IMG/VR virus record: IMGVR_UViG_3300033183_000010
Coordinates: 1-49,222 of that record
Direction: 5' to 3' (one strand)
DNA from: a virus
DNA: 49,222 bases
The notes beneath the pieces were generated by a model. That model ran no database searches and was not told the origin of the DNA. It saw only the letters and a program-made list of their open reading frames with translations. The position numbers and the translations under genes are program-made. This document shows, piece after piece, positions 24,489 through 31,669 of the stretch; position 1 is the first letter of the stretch, and each line of letters begins with the position of its first letter.

Positions 24489-26536
24489 CCTGCTGCTCCT
24501 GTGTCGCGGTTACTAACTGTGTTTGCATCTTGTCCACCTTTTGGGCTTCCGTCAGGTAATGATTCCGGATTGCCAACTGATGTTTGCTGGTCGGCTTTTG
24601 CGGCCTCCAACTGCATCCGAGCAGATACACGGTTCATATACCCTTCTTTTTCCCTAGACGGAACGATGTCGTCCACAGGCATTTGCAACCCTTTAGCCAC
24701 TTCACGAAGAATCGCGGCGCGGCCATCCTTACCAACGATCTCCATGTCGATCTGATTGGCGGTTGCGCTAAGAAACTCAAGACGGCGGATGTTGACAGTC
24801 TCTTTAACTGCAAGGTTGATCGAGCCTTTTGGCATGATCTCAACATCGCCTTTAATTGTTTCGTCATCGTCGTAGCGCATATTATAAACGAACTGCCGAT
24901 GTACAACGGGTTTAATTACATCGCTGTCAATGTGCATCACAACTTGACGTATACCTTTACCAGCAGCCCCCATAAGCATGGATAGACCGGACGATGTGCG
25001 CCCCGCCCCCTGGACGTTAAGGTCGCCATACACATAGGAAGGTATTCCTGAATGATCGTCTGCTAGTTTACTAAACTTGTCATACACACCAAGTAGTGTG
25101 TTTGCATTGTCGTCAGGCTGCGTAAACCGCACAGCCGGAGAACTAGACCCTAGAGGGTCGTTTGTTACTTGCCAAATTTTCCAAGGATGTAGCTGCGTAA
25201 TGTCTTCATTCGGCGGGATACGCTCGAGATTAACTTCAACTTGAGGGCCACTAGAGATACCCATGTTGTTAACCAGAGCACGCGCAGCCGCGTTACAAAC
25301 GTTTTGAATATCTTCAATAATTTCCGGTATGCCGCTACCCCAGAATGAGCCAGGGCGCTTAATGAAAGATGTTTTAGCATAAGGCTTCTCTCCTAGCGGG
25401 TCGTAGTTGAGAATCGCCTTAATGACGTAATTACCAACAATCCAGACATTAGCGTCATATTCACGATGCTCTTCTTCGATCTCTTCTTCGTCAATGCCCC
25501 ACTCAATAAGCATTTTGCCTGTGACCTTACCCCAGAACTCCAGAGCGTCATAGACCTCAGTAGGACGGTTAAACGAATGGAACTTTCGTTCCTCTTCGTC
25601 TTTAATAAGCTCTACATCCTCGTTAATCCATGACGAACCGTTGCCAACCTCCAATACTTTACGGATAGCATCGTCGTCATAGCCAGGAACACCGATAAGA
25701 TCGGCTAGTTCTGTTCTGCTTAGCGGATGGTGTTCGAAGATATAGCCTTCGTTAATGTTCGAAATTCCTGGCTCGGGGTAAATCCTAAACGGATCAACAC
25801 GCTCAAATTCAGGCGCAATAGTCTCTGTAGCTTCAACTACGGTCTTACCGTCAGAGCCACGGCCCCAGCCCAGCTTACGCTGCCTGCGAACCACTGGCCC
25901 TTTGATAAAAGCACACGGGTAAGTTACTAGATCAGTAATAAATTCGTTGAAAGATTCAGACCACCCGCCTTGTGCAAACTGGTCAGAAATCTTTACTTTC
26001 ATCTTCTGCGCACGGTTATCTGCAGCTTCTAACAGCTTAAACCTATACTCTTGGCCTACCATCTCCTTGAGTTCTATCATCTCATCAGGAGTGGGCGCAC
26101 GACCTTCGTTTTCTACAATCCGAGTCACTACCGTTGCGAACGCGTTTTGCAGCTCTATAGTTTGTTCGGGCGATAGATCGGGGATTGGGGTAGGGTTTAA
26201 GTCCCAAGGTGGGGTACCTGTATCTAGCAAAATGTCTCGTAGCCAGCTTTCAGCGGCACGGCACTTTACCTCAGTGACCATCATATAGATGTCTGAGCCG
26301 CCCTGTTCGTGAATCTGTTTTAATTTATCTGCTTCATACTGCCCGTTACGCTGGCGTAATGCACGAAGCATAATATTTTCAATAGGCTTCTTAGCCTGCC
26401 TTGCTGCGTCCCAGCATGCCCGCAAATGTGCTGTAAGGCCCAGAACTACTTTATTGTTCTGGCGAGCAGCTAGCTCTTTATCTACAGCAGCTTTCTCCAT
26501 CTTGCGGAGAGTGGCATTGTCTACGACGCGTAACAT
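24485..26536 (-). CDS. Portal protein
   Basis: A 683-aa protein. The N-terminal helical region (AHLRACWDAARQAKKPIEN), the MMVTEVKCRAAESWLRDIL segment, the central CNAAARALVNNMGISSGPQVE stretch and QGAGRTSSGLSMLMGAAGKG near residue 515 are typical of large podovirus (P22/HMO-2011-type) portal proteins, as is the length. It forms the dodecameric DNA entry ring. The start overlaps the upstream stop (TGATG). Confidence 0.85.
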   Translation of the reverse strand: MLRVVDNATLRKMEKAAVDKELAARQNNKVVLGLTAHLRACWDAARQAKKPIENIMLRALRQRNGQYEADKLKQIHEQGGSDIYMMVTEVKCRAAESWLRDILLDTGTPPWDLNPTPIPDLSPEQTIELQNAFATVVTRIVENEGRAPTPDEMIELKEMVGQEYRFKLLEAADNRAQKMKVKISDQFAQGGWSESFNEFITDLVTYPCAFIKGPVVRRQRKLGWGRGSDGKTVVEATETIAPEFERVDPFRIYPEPGISNINEGYIFEHHPLSRTELADLIGVPGYDDDAIRKVLEVGNGSSWINEDVELIKDEEERKFHSFNRPTEVYDALEFWGKVTGKMLIEWGIDEEEIEEEHREYDANVWIVGNYVIKAILNYDPLGEKPYAKTSFIKRPGSFWGSGIPEIIEDIQNVCNAAARALVNNMGISSGPQVEVNLERIPPNEDITQLHPWKIWQVTNDPLGSSSPAVRFTQPDDNANTLLGVYDKFSKLADDHSGIPSYVYGDLNVQGAGRTSSGLSMLMGAAGKGIRQVVMHIDSDVIKPVVHRQFVYNMRYDDDETIKGDVEIMPKGSINLAVKETVNIRRLEFLSATANQIDMEIVGKDGRAAILREVAKGLQMPVDDIVPSREKEGYMNRVSARMQLEAAKADQQTSVGNPESLPDGSPKGGQDANTVSNRDTGAAG

Positions 26537-26772
26537 CAGTCAAAAATCTCCTGATACCAAGGTTTGTTTGCCTTTGGCTTTGTATCATACTGCAGCTGTG
26601 GTTTTGGCGCCGCAGGTTTAACAACTTTCCGGTAAGTCTTACTAGATTTTACTACTTTTTGCGGTGTTCCGGCTTGTGCCGAACCTGCGCCAAAGAAATA
26701 ACCTTTAGCCTGACTAATCAATTTAGGAAAAGGATTATTATTAAAACCGCCGATCTTATTGTACTCAGACAC
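26536..26772 (-). CDS. Small hypothetical protein upstream of portal
   Basis: A 78-aa protein, Lys/Pro-rich in the second half (KTYRKVVKPAAPKPQL), ending in WYQEIFD. It overlaps its neighbours by one to four bases. No domain recognised. It lies in the packaging/portal operon. Confidence 0.45.
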   Translation of the reverse strand: MSEYNKIGGFNNNPFPKLISQAKGYFFGAGSAQAGTPQKVVKSSKTYRKVVKPAAPKPQLQYDTKPKANKPWYQEIFD

Positions 26773-27308
26773 TAGCTCAGCTCCTCTTTATCTCTGTTAG
26801 TGCGGAAAGTTGTAAGTCCTTCCGCAGCTGTGCCAGCTAAAGACTGAAACCTTTTGCCCGCTACACGTAGGTTGCTTGTAGGTGTAGTCGCGCCGGTAGC
26901 AATAAGGTTAGACCTAGCCTGATCGACTAAACTTCCTCGCTGTGCTTGACGCCCAGCCATTTGCGCCTGGGTAAAACCTTCTCCGCGCAGCTGGCCGATC
27001 TTAACACCAGATGTAGCTTCACTAATTCTATCACCAGGAGCTTTAGCACCTGTTTTAATGTACTCATTTGTTTGGCGACGTCGGTATGCTGCCATACGTT
27101 GTTCAGCTAGTTTTTCAGCTTCGGCTTTAAACTCATCACCGAAATACTGTATGTCGCCAGGTTTTTCTAAAGTCTTAGGTTTGCCAATCTTAAACTTGTT
27201 GTCTAACGCAGTTGTAGGAGCTTTAGCGTAGTCAACAAGTTTAGTATCGTACGCTGTGTACTTAAGGCCGCGACCTGATTTATCTCGTGTGTCGATAACT
27301 TTAGCCAC
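26772..27308 (-). CDS. Hypothetical protein of head operon
   Basis: A 178-aa basic protein with a GTG start overlapping the previous TAG (TAGTG), and GGAGG about 8 nt upstream. Helical middle (DEFKAEAEKLAEQRMAAYRRRQ) and repeated Arg/Gln-rich patches. No known domain. Located between the first late gene and the portal, so a head assembly role is possible. Inferred. Confidence 0.5.
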   Translation of the reverse strand: MAKVIDTRDKSGRGLKYTAYDTKLVDYAKAPTTALDNKFKIGKPKTLEKPGDIQYFGDEFKAEAEKLAEQRMAAYRRRQTNEYIKTGAKAPGDRISEATSGVKIGQLRGEGFTQAQMAGRQAQRGSLVDQARSNLIATGATTPTSNLRVAGKRFQSLAGTAAEGLTTFRTNRDKEELS

Positions 27309-27499
27309 TAGATGTCCTCCTCTTTATCCATATCATCCGTTTCCATCATGGTGTCTGGATCATTCTTATCGGAGTATACATAACCGCCGCTTCTATATTC
27401 ACGCACTTTTCGTTGCGCCATACCGCTGGTGTCCATCTTCGGATTATCCGAGTAGACAGTGTAAGGTTTTCCGCAGCTGCATGGCATACCTTTGTGCAT
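27308..27499 (-). CDS. Small acidic protein, first gene of post-terminase transcript
   Basis: A 63-aa protein. The N-terminus has CSCGKP, a possible metal site; the C-terminus is acidic with several Met and Asp (MMETDDMDKEED). AGGAG lies 7 nt before its ATG. It is the first gene after the terminator that follows TerL, so it leads the main structural mRNA. Function unknown. Confidence 0.5.
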   Translation of the reverse strand: MHKGMPCSCGKPYTVYSDNPKMDTSGMAQRKVREYRSGGYVYSDKNDPDTMMETDDMDKEEDI

Positions 27500-27562
27500 G
27501 TTTACACTCCTACATTACACATACTTAGATTTATACATGGCAACAGGTTCTAACGCAAGTCA
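27500..27562 (-). promoter_or_regulatory. Possible late promoter region
   Basis: Between the TerL terminator and the next gene, the minus strand has a TATAAA-like -10 preceded by TG. A TTGCGT lies 17 nt upstream, and a TTGACT also lies upstream but with 22-nt spacing. A promoter is expected here because a strong terminator lies just before, but the match to consensus is weak. Confidence 0.35.
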
Positions 27563-27564
27563 AT

Positions 27565-27602
27565 TAAAAAATACCCCCTACGGGGGCAATCCGTAGAGGG
27601 TA
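27565..27602 (-). terminator. Rho-independent terminator after terL
   Basis: On the minus strand there is a 12-bp stem with one mismatch (arms 27591-27602 and 27572-27583) and a 7-nt loop, followed by six U residues (27571-27566). It lies about 50 nt after the TerL stop and separates the terminase transcript from the structural transcript. Confidence 0.85.
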
Positions 27603-27651
27603 CTGAGGTAAGTTAACAATGAAGGTGTCTCGAGATGACAATGATACCATA

Positions 27652-29037
27652 TCAAGTCCAACCTGCTGCTGCAACCCTTTTGACCTCACGGCGCATATTC
27701 ACCATAGCTCCCTCTCCCGCTGTAGCGACATGTAACATGAAGTATTGTAACGCTTCTGCAACATGAGAGTGGTTATTTTTGTCAATCGTCCCGTTTTTAT
27801 GGTGGAAACGATACCCGCCCATCATAGCAGCTTTCAGCTGTGTACACTTTGGGTCAAGTAAAAAAGCGCTATCACCATCAACATGTCTCATAAGGAAATC
27901 GTCCACTGCGGAAAGACGAGCCGAGACATTGTTTGTTTTGGCAGGGATAACGCGGAAACCTTCAGCTTTTATTATATCAACAGCGCTGCGTTCATCGGTC
28001 TGCGCCCGTTGTATGCCTGCTGGGTCTGTGACAACAAGTATTGGTGCACCAGGAAAGCGTTCGTAGATCAAAGGTTTGAGAATGGTGCGGACGAAACGCT
28101 GAATCCCCATATCGAAAGACACTGCCTCATCGAGGACTAGCACCCGCCCGCGAGGGTCTTGTTGCCCTATAACCGCAGCCGGTGTCAACCCCAAATCCAT
28201 ACCAACAACAATAGGACGCACCCCATTGAGAATAGGATTAAGGCTCTCATCAGCCATGTGATAGTCCGGTCTGAAATACTTGTAGACAGGCTGTCCAGCT
28301 GAGCTGAGTCCGTATTCTCCGTCAATGAATACTCTGATATATTCTTCGCTACGCCCTTGGGTGTCATAATATCCATCTGGTAGGTTCTCCACATTTTCTG
28401 CATATATGCTTCGTCCGGAGGGCTGCTTGAATACATCCCACCCATTGTCGTTAGGGCTGACGCCGTCTTTAGCATCAAGCCCTTCCATCTGATAATACCA
28501 CCATGTGTCCATAGTCGGGGGGTTAGTGTCGCCCCACATACCAAACCATGTCGGCCCGCCGTCCTTCTTCGAAGGAAAACGTCCGATACGTTTAGACATC
28601 GCATCTACGATCTCAGAGTTAATATCTCTACATTCGTTAAACCATGCAAAGGTAAGTTCGAGAGAGTTCAGGTTAGCCACATCGTCTGCATCATCGAGCG
28701 CACGAAACATAATCTCGCACTCGACATCGCCTACCTTAAAGAAATAAGTTTTGGTCGTACGCATAAAGTTTCCGCACGGCCCTGGCGGGAACCAGTCCAG
28801 AAACGTTTTAATCGTAGTATCTGTCAGCTGCCGCACAGTCTCACGCACAACAGCACATCTTGTCTTGCGTATGCCTTGTTCGTTCGGCTCCTGCGCACTT
28901 GCGCGACGCACAATCTCAAAACAACTGGCCACAGACTTACCAGACCCAACCGGCCCCATCAGTACGCGCATCTTCGCGTCTGAGTTCATAAATTTTGCCG
29001 CAGTCTTAGACGGCGTAAAGTTAATGTCCAAACCCAA
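27652..29037 (-). CDS. terL: Terminase large subunit
   Basis: A 461-aa packaging motor. ATPase: Walker A GPVGSGKS (residues 28-35) and Walker B with catalytic Glu in TFAWFNE (129-135). Nuclease: acidic residues at VVGMDLGLTP (Asp281) and LVVTDPAG (Asp338), as in RNase-H-fold terminases. The start appears to be TTG at 29037, with AAGGGG about 8 nt upstream, because the N-terminal LDINFTPSKTAAKFM segment belongs to the family pattern; an ATG at codon 17 would remove it. A terminator follows the gene. Confidence 0.93.
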   Translation of the reverse strand: MGLDINFTPSKTAAKFMNSDAKMRVLMGPVGSGKSVASCFEIVRRASAQEPNEQGIRKTRCAVVRETVRQLTDTTIKTFLDWFPPGPCGNFMRTTKTYFFKVGDVECEIMFRALDDADDVANLNSLELTFAWFNECRDINSEIVDAMSKRIGRFPSKKDGGPTWFGMWGDTNPPTMDTWWYYQMEGLDAKDGVSPNDNGWDVFKQPSGRSIYAENVENLPDGYYDTQGRSEEYIRVFIDGEYGLSSAGQPVYKYFRPDYHMADESLNPILNGVRPIVVGMDLGLTPAAVIGQQDPRGRVLVLDEAVSFDMGIQRFVRTILKPLIYERFPGAPILVVTDPAGIQRAQTDERSAVDIIKAEGFRVIPAKTNNVSARLSAVDDFLMRHVDGDSAFLLDPKCTQLKAAMMGGYRFHHKNGTIDKNNHSHVAEALQYFMLHVATAGEGAMVNMRREVKRVAAAGWT

Positions 29038-29215
29038 TCGCTTTACCCCTTTTCTGATTCATGTAGCTGCGGTCTTGCCGTTTACCAACTACAGAATCTA
29101 TATGCAGCGCGTTCTGTCTGATACGCTGCAACTCCTGCTTAAACTCCTCCGCAGTCATATCAGCTGCCGACTTACCCTGGCCAGCCCATCTTTCTTGCAT
29201 TGTCCTCGTACTCAT
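29021..29215 (-). CDS. Small helical protein overlapping terL start
   Basis: A 64-aa protein with helical sequence (TAEEFKQELQRIRQNAL). It overlaps TerL by 17 nt and the upstream gene by 44 nt. ATG at 29215 or 29200 could be the start; the second has a GAGG nearby. No known domain. The packaging operon context suggests a terminase accessory. Confidence 0.45.
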   Translation of the reverse strand: MSTRTMQERWAGQGKSAADMTAEEFKQELQRIRQNALHIDSVVGKRQDRSYMNQKRGKAIGFGH

Positions 29216-29477
29216 CTAACGCTGTTATATCCCCACAATACTTACACCACTTGTAGTCTGCTGTCTCATCCCCGCAGTGTGGGCATCTTTCACCCTGTTC
29301 TTTATAGGCAAGCAGAAGTTCCGGATCATCGAGAAGTACGATTGCGTAAGGTTCTGTAATACTCTTCTTTCTCCGAATCTTCTGCTTGTACTGTACACCC
29401 AGTCCCGTGAGAACTTGCGATACACGCTCACATTCCTCCAGCGTCGAGAAGGTGGCCAGCTTCTGCCCCTTGTGCAT
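29172..29477 (-). CDS. Zinc-ribbon protein of terminase operon
   Basis: 101 aa from ATG 29477; the frame remains open to a GTG at 29582. The C-terminal half has a clear zinc-ribbon pair, CPHCG…CKYCG, followed by a charged tail. The start is uncertain: no Shine-Dalgarno precedes 29477, and the start overlaps the upstream gene by 50 nt. A good GGAGGA site lies near 29430 but serves an out-of-frame GTG. Possibly a DNA-binding terminase partner. Inferred. Confidence 0.5.
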   Translation of the reverse strand: MHKGQKLATFSTLEECERVSQVLTGLGVQYKQKIRRKKSITEPYAIVLLDDPELLLAYKEQGERCPHCGDETADYKWCKYCGDITALDEYEDNARKMGWPG

Positions 29478-29940
29478 CTGGGTGAATTTCGTCAATAGGT
29501 TCGTGATCAATGACACTCGCTGTGTGGTCTTGACCTCCGAGGTTAATTGTAATTTTAACTCCGCCACCTGCTCCCTCCGCACTTACTTCGTTTTTAGGTT
29601 CTAACCCGCCCCACTTTACCGTGGATTTAATCAGGTCGGCTTTTACTGCGGCTGAAACATCAGGGCTGTGGATTAACGTCCAACTTGTTGTCAGAAGTTC
29701 TTCCGCCTGTGCTCGGGCCTTAAGTTTGAATGTCATGCCTTTCTCACGAACTTCTTCGCGGTAAGACTCAACCTTCTTAAGAAAGACTTTGTCCTTGTTG
29801 AATACTAAGAGATCGGACGCGGTTACGCTGTGCCGATCCTTAACCTCATCCAAAGTCTCGCCGCTACCTTCTAACATAAGCGCCATGTCGAAGGCTAAGC
29901 GGTCAGACCATTTCGTGTGTTTAAGCGGTAATGTATCCAT
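29428..29940 (-). CDS. terS: Putative small terminase subunit
   Basis: A 170-aa protein. Residues about 10-55 look like an HTH region (FDMALMLEGSGETLDEVKDR, then ASDLLVFNKD), followed by a helical middle (FKLKARAQAEELLTTSW). A beta C-terminus (VKITINLGG) resembles the portal-facing end of TerS proteins. It is the first gene of the late strand, two genes before TerL. No classical Shine-Dalgarno is seen. Product is inferred from position and layout. Confidence 0.6.
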   Translation of the reverse strand: MDTLPLKHTKWSDRLAFDMALMLEGSGETLDEVKDRHSVTASDLLVFNKDKVFLKKVESYREEVREKGMTFKLKARAQAEELLTTSWTLIHSPDVSAAVKADLIKSTVKWGGLEPKNEVSAEGAGGGVKITINLGGQDHTASVIDHEPIDEIHPDAQGAEAGHLLDAGGM

Positions 29941-29946
29941 GAACCA

Positions 29947-29976
29947 AATCTAATTCCAAAATTACGATGCTGTCAA
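29947..29976 (-). promoter_or_regulatory. Candidate sigma-70 promoter for terminase operon
   Basis: On the minus strand a perfect TTGACA (29976-29971) is followed after 18 nt by TAGATT (29952-29947, 4 of 6 to TATAAT). Initiation would fall at or near the ATG at 29940, implying a very short or absent leader. This fits the lack of a Shine-Dalgarno. Confidence 0.4.
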
Positions 29977-30041
29977 GCACGCAGTAAACTTTACACCTTC
30001 ATTTTAGCAGGTCTTGTTATGTGAGGTTTACTTATATAGGC

Positions 30042-30075
30042 GGGGGGGTCAAAAAAATAATCCATGTGCCCCCCC
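30042..30075. other. G7…C7 inverted pair with A7 loop
   Basis: Seven G and seven C form a perfect potential 7-bp stem with a 20-nt loop that contains seven A. There is no U tract at the correct distance on either strand for a normal terminator. A structural role (packaging or regulation) is possible. Confidence 0.5.
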
Positions 30076-30145
30076 TCTTGCCTAGCGCAAGCGCACGCGA
30101 CGCGACGCGCCCAAACTGGCGCAAAAGCCCCGAAAGTGCCCTAAC

Positions 30146-30174
30146 TTGACAATCCTGCATAGTTATGCCTTAAT
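30146..30174 (+). promoter_or_regulatory. Sigma-70-like early promoter
   Basis: TTGACA (30146-30151), 17-nt spacer, CTTAAT (30169-30174, 4 of 6 to TATAAT). It faces the first plus-strand gene about 95 nt away. The architecture parallels the promoter at 31573. Confidence 0.6.
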
Positions 30175-30267
30175 GAAGTTGTCGCTGATGACCAGCGGCG
30201 CGGCGGAAGCGGGGCTTCCCACACCCGCCAACGCTATTTGACAATGTGGGTATTACAGGAGTGTGTT

Positions 30268-30630
30268 ATGACAACACGTATCTTCGAGGGGCGTTTCAAT
30301 ATTCGCTTGAATACTGAAACTGGTGTAATCAGCCTAGCCAAGGCTACCAACGGTAATTATACCGCTGAGTCAGCCGAATGGTTAGTCGAGACAATCCTGA
30401 CTGGTGCTAAAAAGCACAAGGCAGAACTCGACCGCTGGAGCTTTTACATCAAGGGCGTCAATCAGGAACTCGCCGAAGGCGAAAATCTGAAAGCGTCCGA
30501 GCTGCAGAAAGCTGCGAAAGCGGGCTTCAAGCCGGTCATCAAGGCTGGCAAATGGGGCAAACCACGTCTCGACATGGTGAACCCTGAAGCACCATCCGCC
30601 AAGCAAAACGACAACATCGTTCTGCTTTAA
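30268..30630 (+). CDS. Small early protein, paralogue of 31670-32035
   Basis: A 120-aa protein (MTTRIFEG start); AGGAG lies 7 nt before ATG 30268, which is preferred to the upstream in-frame ATG at 30238. It shares with the product of 31670-32035 an EG-x-x-N-x-x-x-N start, TG…NGNY-A, a RW-FYI…VNQEL core, GKWGKP, and a DNIVLL end. No known domain recognised. Being the first gene of the early strand with its own promoter and terminator, it is probably abundant and made early. Function unknown. Confidence 0.7.
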   Translation: MTTRIFEGRFNIRLNTETGVISLAKATNGNYTAESAEWLVETILTGAKKHKAELDRWSFYIKGVNQELAEGENLKASELQKAAKAGFKPVIKAGKWGKPRLDMVNPEAPSAKQNDNIVLL

Positions 30631-30637
30631 CTCAACC

Positions 30638-30665
30638 GGCTGGGGCGCAAGCCCCAGCCCTTCTA
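30638..30665 (+). terminator. GCAA-loop hairpin terminator
   Basis: A perfect 9-bp GGCTGGGGC/GCCCCAGCC stem with a GCAA tetraloop is followed by CTTCT. It lies 8 nt after the stop of the first early gene. The short U tract suggests partial termination. Confidence 0.6.
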
Positions 30666-30679
30666 CCGGAGAATTGACT

Positions 30680-30841
30680 ATGAAAGTAGAAAAGCTAAGA
30701 CGCTTCCGCGTTGACTGGGTTGAGTATGGAACCCTTTACTTCCGCTGGTATAAGACAGAGGGCGCAGCCCGAGCCTTATATCTCACATTGATCCACGATG
30801 TGAAAATACCAAAACACTTGGTAAACATCTCGGAACAATAA
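30680..30841 (+). CDS. Small basic early protein
   Basis: A 53-aa frame from ATG 30680 to TAA 30841 with CCGGAGAATTGACT upstream (GGAG about 8 nt before the start). Sequence is basic and aromatic (EKLRRFRVDWVEYGTLYFRW). It sits between two hairpins as its own unit. Function unknown; small early phage proteins often act on the host. Confidence 0.5.
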   Translation: MKVEKLRRFRVDWVEYGTLYFRWYKTEGAARALYLTLIHDVKIPKHLVNISEQ

Positions 30842-30853
30842 CAGCACAGGGGA

Positions 30854-30873
30854 GGGGAGGCGCAAGCCTCCCC
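30854..30873 (+). terminator. GCAA-loop hairpin
   Basis: A perfect 8-bp GGGGAGGC/GCCTCCCC stem with GCAA loop, 12 nt after a stop codon. No U tract follows, so it is a weak terminator or a 3' stabiliser. Confidence 0.5.
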
Positions 30874-30903
30874 GAACCACCCATCAAACTAATGGAGGTA
30901 ACT

Positions 30904-31086
30904 ATGAAATATGTTGGTGGAATGATTTGCTTTGCAGGATTCTTTTTGATGATGGCAGGCGTGGGCACAATCGAAGCAGATGACTCAATAGTAGGTATCG
31001 AATTGGTTATTTGGTTCCTGATAAGCCTGATTGGGTGTGTAAGTTTTGGAATGGGCGCACTGATACTGAACCAATACTGGAAATAA
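30904..31086 (+). CDS. Small two-TM membrane protein
   Basis: A 60-aa protein from ATG 30904, chosen because GGAGG lies 5 nt upstream; the ATG at 30892 overlaps that site. Two hydrophobic segments (about residues 5-22 and 33-56) indicate an inner-membrane hairpin. Early position suggests host-membrane modification or exclusion, but nothing in the sequence proves this. Confidence 0.6.
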   Translation: MKYVGGMICFAGFFLMMAGVGTIEADDSIVGIELVIWFLISLIGCVSFGMGALILNQYWK

Positions 31087-31091
31087 CTGGG

Positions 31092-31119
31092 AGGGAGTCG
31101 CAAGGCTCCCTTTCTTTTT
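31092..31119 (+). terminator. Rho-independent terminator with GCAA loop
   Basis: An 8-bp stem (AGGGAGTC/GGCTCCCT, one G-U pair) with GCAA loop is followed by TTCTTTTT. It starts 6 nt after the membrane protein stop. Confidence 0.8.
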
Positions 31120-31198
31120 GTGTAAAGTTTATGTCTAGGATATATATCCCCCCATTGCTCGGGGGGTTACGGCACACTCTAATGTCAGGTTTTAGAGG

Positions 31199-31502
31199 TA
31201 TCTATACTATCTAGTTTAAACTTGACGCTATATGTGGGGTTTTAGATAGCCAAACTATACAACATCTTGATAGAAAAACCATAGAAATCGGTATATCCAG
31301 AGCCATATGTATAGTATTACTATCTAAACTATCTAAATTATATAGTTTTTTTTCATATACCCTTTCCTAAACTTAATTGTTGCGGAATATTATGATTTGC
31401 GCGTAGCGCCACATTATCCCAAAATAACTAGATAGTTTAGATACCTGACACTTAACCCCTTGATTATACTCATCTTCTCAGTATCTATTGTCAGTAGATA
31501 CT
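31199..31502. repeat. Iteron-like TATCTA repeat cluster
   Basis: TATCTA occurs nine times on the two strands: plus at 31199, 31208, 31321, 31330, 31482; minus at 31243, 31429, 31438, 31495. Three are 15-bp double sites with the two halves 9 bp apart: TATCTATACTATCTA at 31199-31213, TATCTAAACTATCTA at 31321-31335, and the exact same 15-mer inverted at 31429-31443. At 31480-31502 AGTATCTA and TAGATACT form a perfect inverted repeat with a 7-nt loop. Confidence 0.85.
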
Positions 31503-31572
31503 CTTTGAAACGCCGCCGCCTACTCTAAAGAAATCTATATACTTGCATTCAGTCTATAAACGGGGGGCAAAC

Positions 31573-31601
31573 TTGACAAACCGAGCAGGTCGGCGTAAAG
31601 T
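31573..31601 (+). promoter_or_regulatory. Sigma-70-like promoter
   Basis: TTGACA (31573-31578), 17-nt spacer, TAAAGT (31596-31601, 4 of 6 to consensus). It lies about 70 nt before the next gene and just after the repeat cluster. Confidence 0.65.
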
Positions 31602-31622
31602 TTGGGCTGTCCCTTGGGGCGG

Positions 31623-31641
31623 CTCTCTTAGAGAGTTTTAT
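31623..31641 (+). terminator. Possible leader attenuator
   Basis: A short CTCTC/GAGAG stem with TTA loop is followed by TTTTATT, located between the promoter and the start codon. It is weak, but the position suggests premature termination control. Confidence 0.35.
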
Positions 31642-31669
31642 TGTAACTTTTAAACTGGAGGTTAGTCAC

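Larger units (their letters stand above)
29941..30267. other. Divergent control region between late and early strands
   Basis: A gene-free gap of 327 bases. It holds the minus-strand promoter candidate, a G7 (30042-30048) / C7 (30069-30075) pair enclosing an A7 run, three consecutive ACGCG units (30095-30109) in a GC-rich stretch, and the plus-strand promoter at 30146-30174. It may also contain the packaging start site since it adjoins the small terminase gene. No coding frame seen. Confidence 0.6.
31120..31669. other. Large AT-rich gene-free region (candidate origin / control region)
   Basis: Over 500 bases without a credible gene. It is AT-rich compared with its surroundings and contains the TATCTA repeat cluster (31199-31502), a sigma-70-like promoter (31573-31601) and a small leader hairpin (31623-31641). 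A replication origin or a regulator binding site is possible. Confidence 0.6.

Noticed and set aside
29225-29431. GTG-start frame with a good GGAGGA site in the terminase region
   Set aside because: The product has no sensible pattern and overlaps the zinc-ribbon frame, which has a clear CPHCG/CKYCG motif; kept as a note in the overlap finding.
30238-30243. Second TTGACA just before the first early gene
   Set aside because: No -10 like sequence at 16-18 nt; the gene's ribosome site occupies that place.
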